Source: Mucilaginibacter sp. dw_454 (GTDB lineage: Bacteria > Bacteroidota > Bacteroidia > Sphingobacteriales > Sphingobacteriaceae). From it: a stretch of DNA of 64,000 nucleotides. This document shows, one piece after another, positions 62,981 to 64,000 of this stretch. The position numbers were made by a program, and so were the translations under genes. The stretch lies in the NCBI RefSeq assembly GCF_018449775.1, contig NZ_JAAVVB010000001.1, forward strand, positions 1 to 64,000, given 5' to 3'. The notes under the pieces are model-generated. The model was not told the DNA's origin. It did no database searches and saw nothing but the letters and a program-made list of their open reading frames with translations. Within the stretch, counting starts at the first letter, position 1. Every line of letters begins with the position of its first letter.

Positions 62981-63340
62981 TTAAGAAATCAAGCCATTAA
63001 CCTTCTCAACCAGTTCAGTAAGGTCAAATGGTTTGTTAATTATCGCATCGCAACCATAACCAAATAACTCATCGTCATGGTTAATATAAGCTGAGAAAAT
63101 AATTACGGGGATATCTTTATAGTCGGGGTGACATTTGATCTGCTTACACAATTCGCCGCCGTTAACACCGGCCACACGATAGTCAAGTATAACTAAAGCA
63201 GGTGCAAATTCCAACATCATGGGCATTACCTCATCGCCAACAGAAATGCTTTTCACGTCGAAATTCTCATAAGAGAGCGTTTCGTGAACGATGTCCAGAA
63301 TGTCCTGGTTATCATCTAAAATTAAAATCCGTTTTGACAT
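62981..63340 (-). CDS. Stand-alone response-regulator receiver
   Basis: A 119-residue CheY-like domain. D9-D10 pocket, phospho-acceptor D53 (VILDYRVAG), S83 (IFSAY) and K103 (INKPFD) present. No effector domain, no kinase nearby. Third such protein in the window, and alike enough (ILDDNQDILDIV against VDDDKDILEIL) to suggest related origin with the one at 57859. Confidence 0.88.
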   Translation of the reverse strand: MSKRILILDDNQDILDIVHETLSYENFDVKSISVGDEVMPMMLEFAPALVILDYRVAGVNGGELCKQIKCHPDYKDIPVIIFSAYINHDDELFGYGCDAIINKPFDLTELVEKVNGLIS

Positions 63341-63552
63341 GATGGAGTTAAAGGTTTCGGAAAAAAAATAAATCGTTTAAATAAATAGTGCTTCGGAAAG
63401 GTAACGACTGTGCGCTGAAATTTTATTCGAATTGTTGTAATTCAAAGATAGCGGATTATTTTATAATATAATAAGTTAATTAGTAATAAAATCCGTTATT
63501 TTTTGGTTACAGGCCAAAATGTGGCTTTACGATGTTTAAATGATGTTTTATT

Positions 63553-64000
63553 TTAAAAAGCCTCGCCCAGATTAAGAATGATAGCCGAGTAGTCGCGGCT
63601 GCGACCATAATCTATACCAATATTGGTGCCCGATTTTTTGTTGAATTTAACCCGCAAGCCCGCGCCGCCAGCCGGATTCCAATACTTAAATTGCCGGCTG
63701 TTAATCTGGCTGGCCGAGTTGATATTGGTAAATGCAACAAAGCCCAATAGCCCATCATCGGTTATATCACGGCGATATTCGGTTTCAAAATAAATCAAAC
63801 TTTCGCCACGATAGCGGTTCTGCGCAATACCGCGACCTGAACGTTGGTAAGGGTCCATACCGATAGAGGGTAAGCTTAGATAAGGGGTGCCAGATGATAA
63901 AGATGTCCAGTAAAAACTCCAAAAGGCGAGCATGTTTTTGGGGCCGGAATTTGATAGCGACAAGTATTTGCGAACATCGACATACAATGATTGCCAGTTA
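63553..64000 (-). CDS. Omp85/BamA-like surface antigen barrel, C-terminal part (runs off the window)
   Basis: The frame stays open to the right edge, so only ~149 C-terminal residues are visible. They read as barrel strands: GGAGLRVKFNKKSGTNIGIDYG, YFETEYRRDITDDGLLGFVAF and the final NLGEAF. The SGRGIAQNRYRGESLIYFET block fits the 'surface antigen D15' barrel of Omp85 family proteins. Whether the protein has POTRA domains cannot be seen. The 212 bases between it and the receiver gene hold no gene. Confidence 0.7.
   Translation of the reverse strand, partial: NWQSLYVDVRKYLSLSNSGPKNMLAFWSFYWTSLSSGTPYLSLPSIGMDPYQRSGRGIAQNRYRGESLIYFETEYRRDITDDGLLGFVAFTNINSASQINSRQFKYWNPAGGAGLRVKFNKKSGTNIGIDYGRSRDYSAIILNLGEAF

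Overview
The window reads as a chromosomal segment of a Bacteroidota bacterium, most likely family Sphingobacteriaceae (Mucilaginibacter/Pedobacter-like). The signs are TAnnTTTG-type -7 promoter boxes, few Shine-Dalgarno sequences, TonB receptors with a CarboxypepD-regulatory-like N-terminus, Porin_10, DUF5606 and DUF6496 proteins, PorT-like barrels, and abundant short dispersed intergenic repeats typical of this group. I placed 54 genes (one cut by the right edge). I saw no tRNA, rRNA, CRISPR or transposase gene. This taxonomic call is from memory of family content, not from a search.

Layout: 0.3-4 kb, two secreted lipoproteins, then an orphan RepA/RecA-like ATPase behind an iteron-like TGGATCAC array. 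4.3-13.4 kb, a PBP4-type carboxypeptidase, two APC amino-acid permeases, a membrane pyrophosphatase, an MFS exporter and a MarC protein. 13.5-20.3 kb, an RNA m5C methyltransferase, a periplasmic-binding lipoprotein, GMP synthase, a HepT/MntA-type toxin-antitoxin pair, two PorT-like barrels and a TPR protein. 20.6-26.7 kb, leuS and a TonB-type receptor. 26.9-37 kb, a hydrolase/SRPBCC/ArsR operon, a membrane-anchored MutS homologue, rlmH, OsmC, a CDF metal exporter, DUF5606, cyclophilin and tandem secreted paralogues of unknown function. 37-48.4 kb, a porin-PNP-lpxK operon, cyclic-nucleotide phosphodiesterase, AI-2E family protein, nucleoside phosphorylase, oxidoreductase, folC, a receiver protein and an amidohydrolase. 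48.5-57.6 kb, a minus-strand envelope cluster: giant TPR protein, beta-barrel, SPOR protein, ExbB, ExbD, TonB. 57.9-64 kb, two receiver proteins, an M16 peptidase, an OMP, an RRM protein and the end of an Omp85-like barrel.

The most striking feature is leuS. It encodes 1174 residues, against roughly 920-930 expected. The excess is explained by in-frame insertions: a 490-bp element bounded by perfect 35-bp inverted repeats that carries a DUF559 (PD-(D/E)xK) endonuclease domain without any internal methionine; a 39-bp solo end of the same repeat family; a ten-residue stretch made of an intergenic repeat word; and an AT-rich segment of about 70 residues. An empty copy of the same repeat family lies at 44.48-44.56 kb and supplies the stop codon of an oxidoreductase gene.

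A second theme is intergenic 'stuttered word' repeats. Each locus has its own word (TCAAGA, GATGTGCA, ACGTA, CAATGAC), often arranged as an inverted pair, and at least eight begin within a few bases of a stop codon. A third theme is a set of six genes whose -7 box ends 3-8 bases before the start codon, which suggests leaderless or nearly leaderless mRNAs. A CATTGCGAG inverted-repeat family occurs at seven places, three of them exactly 84 bp.
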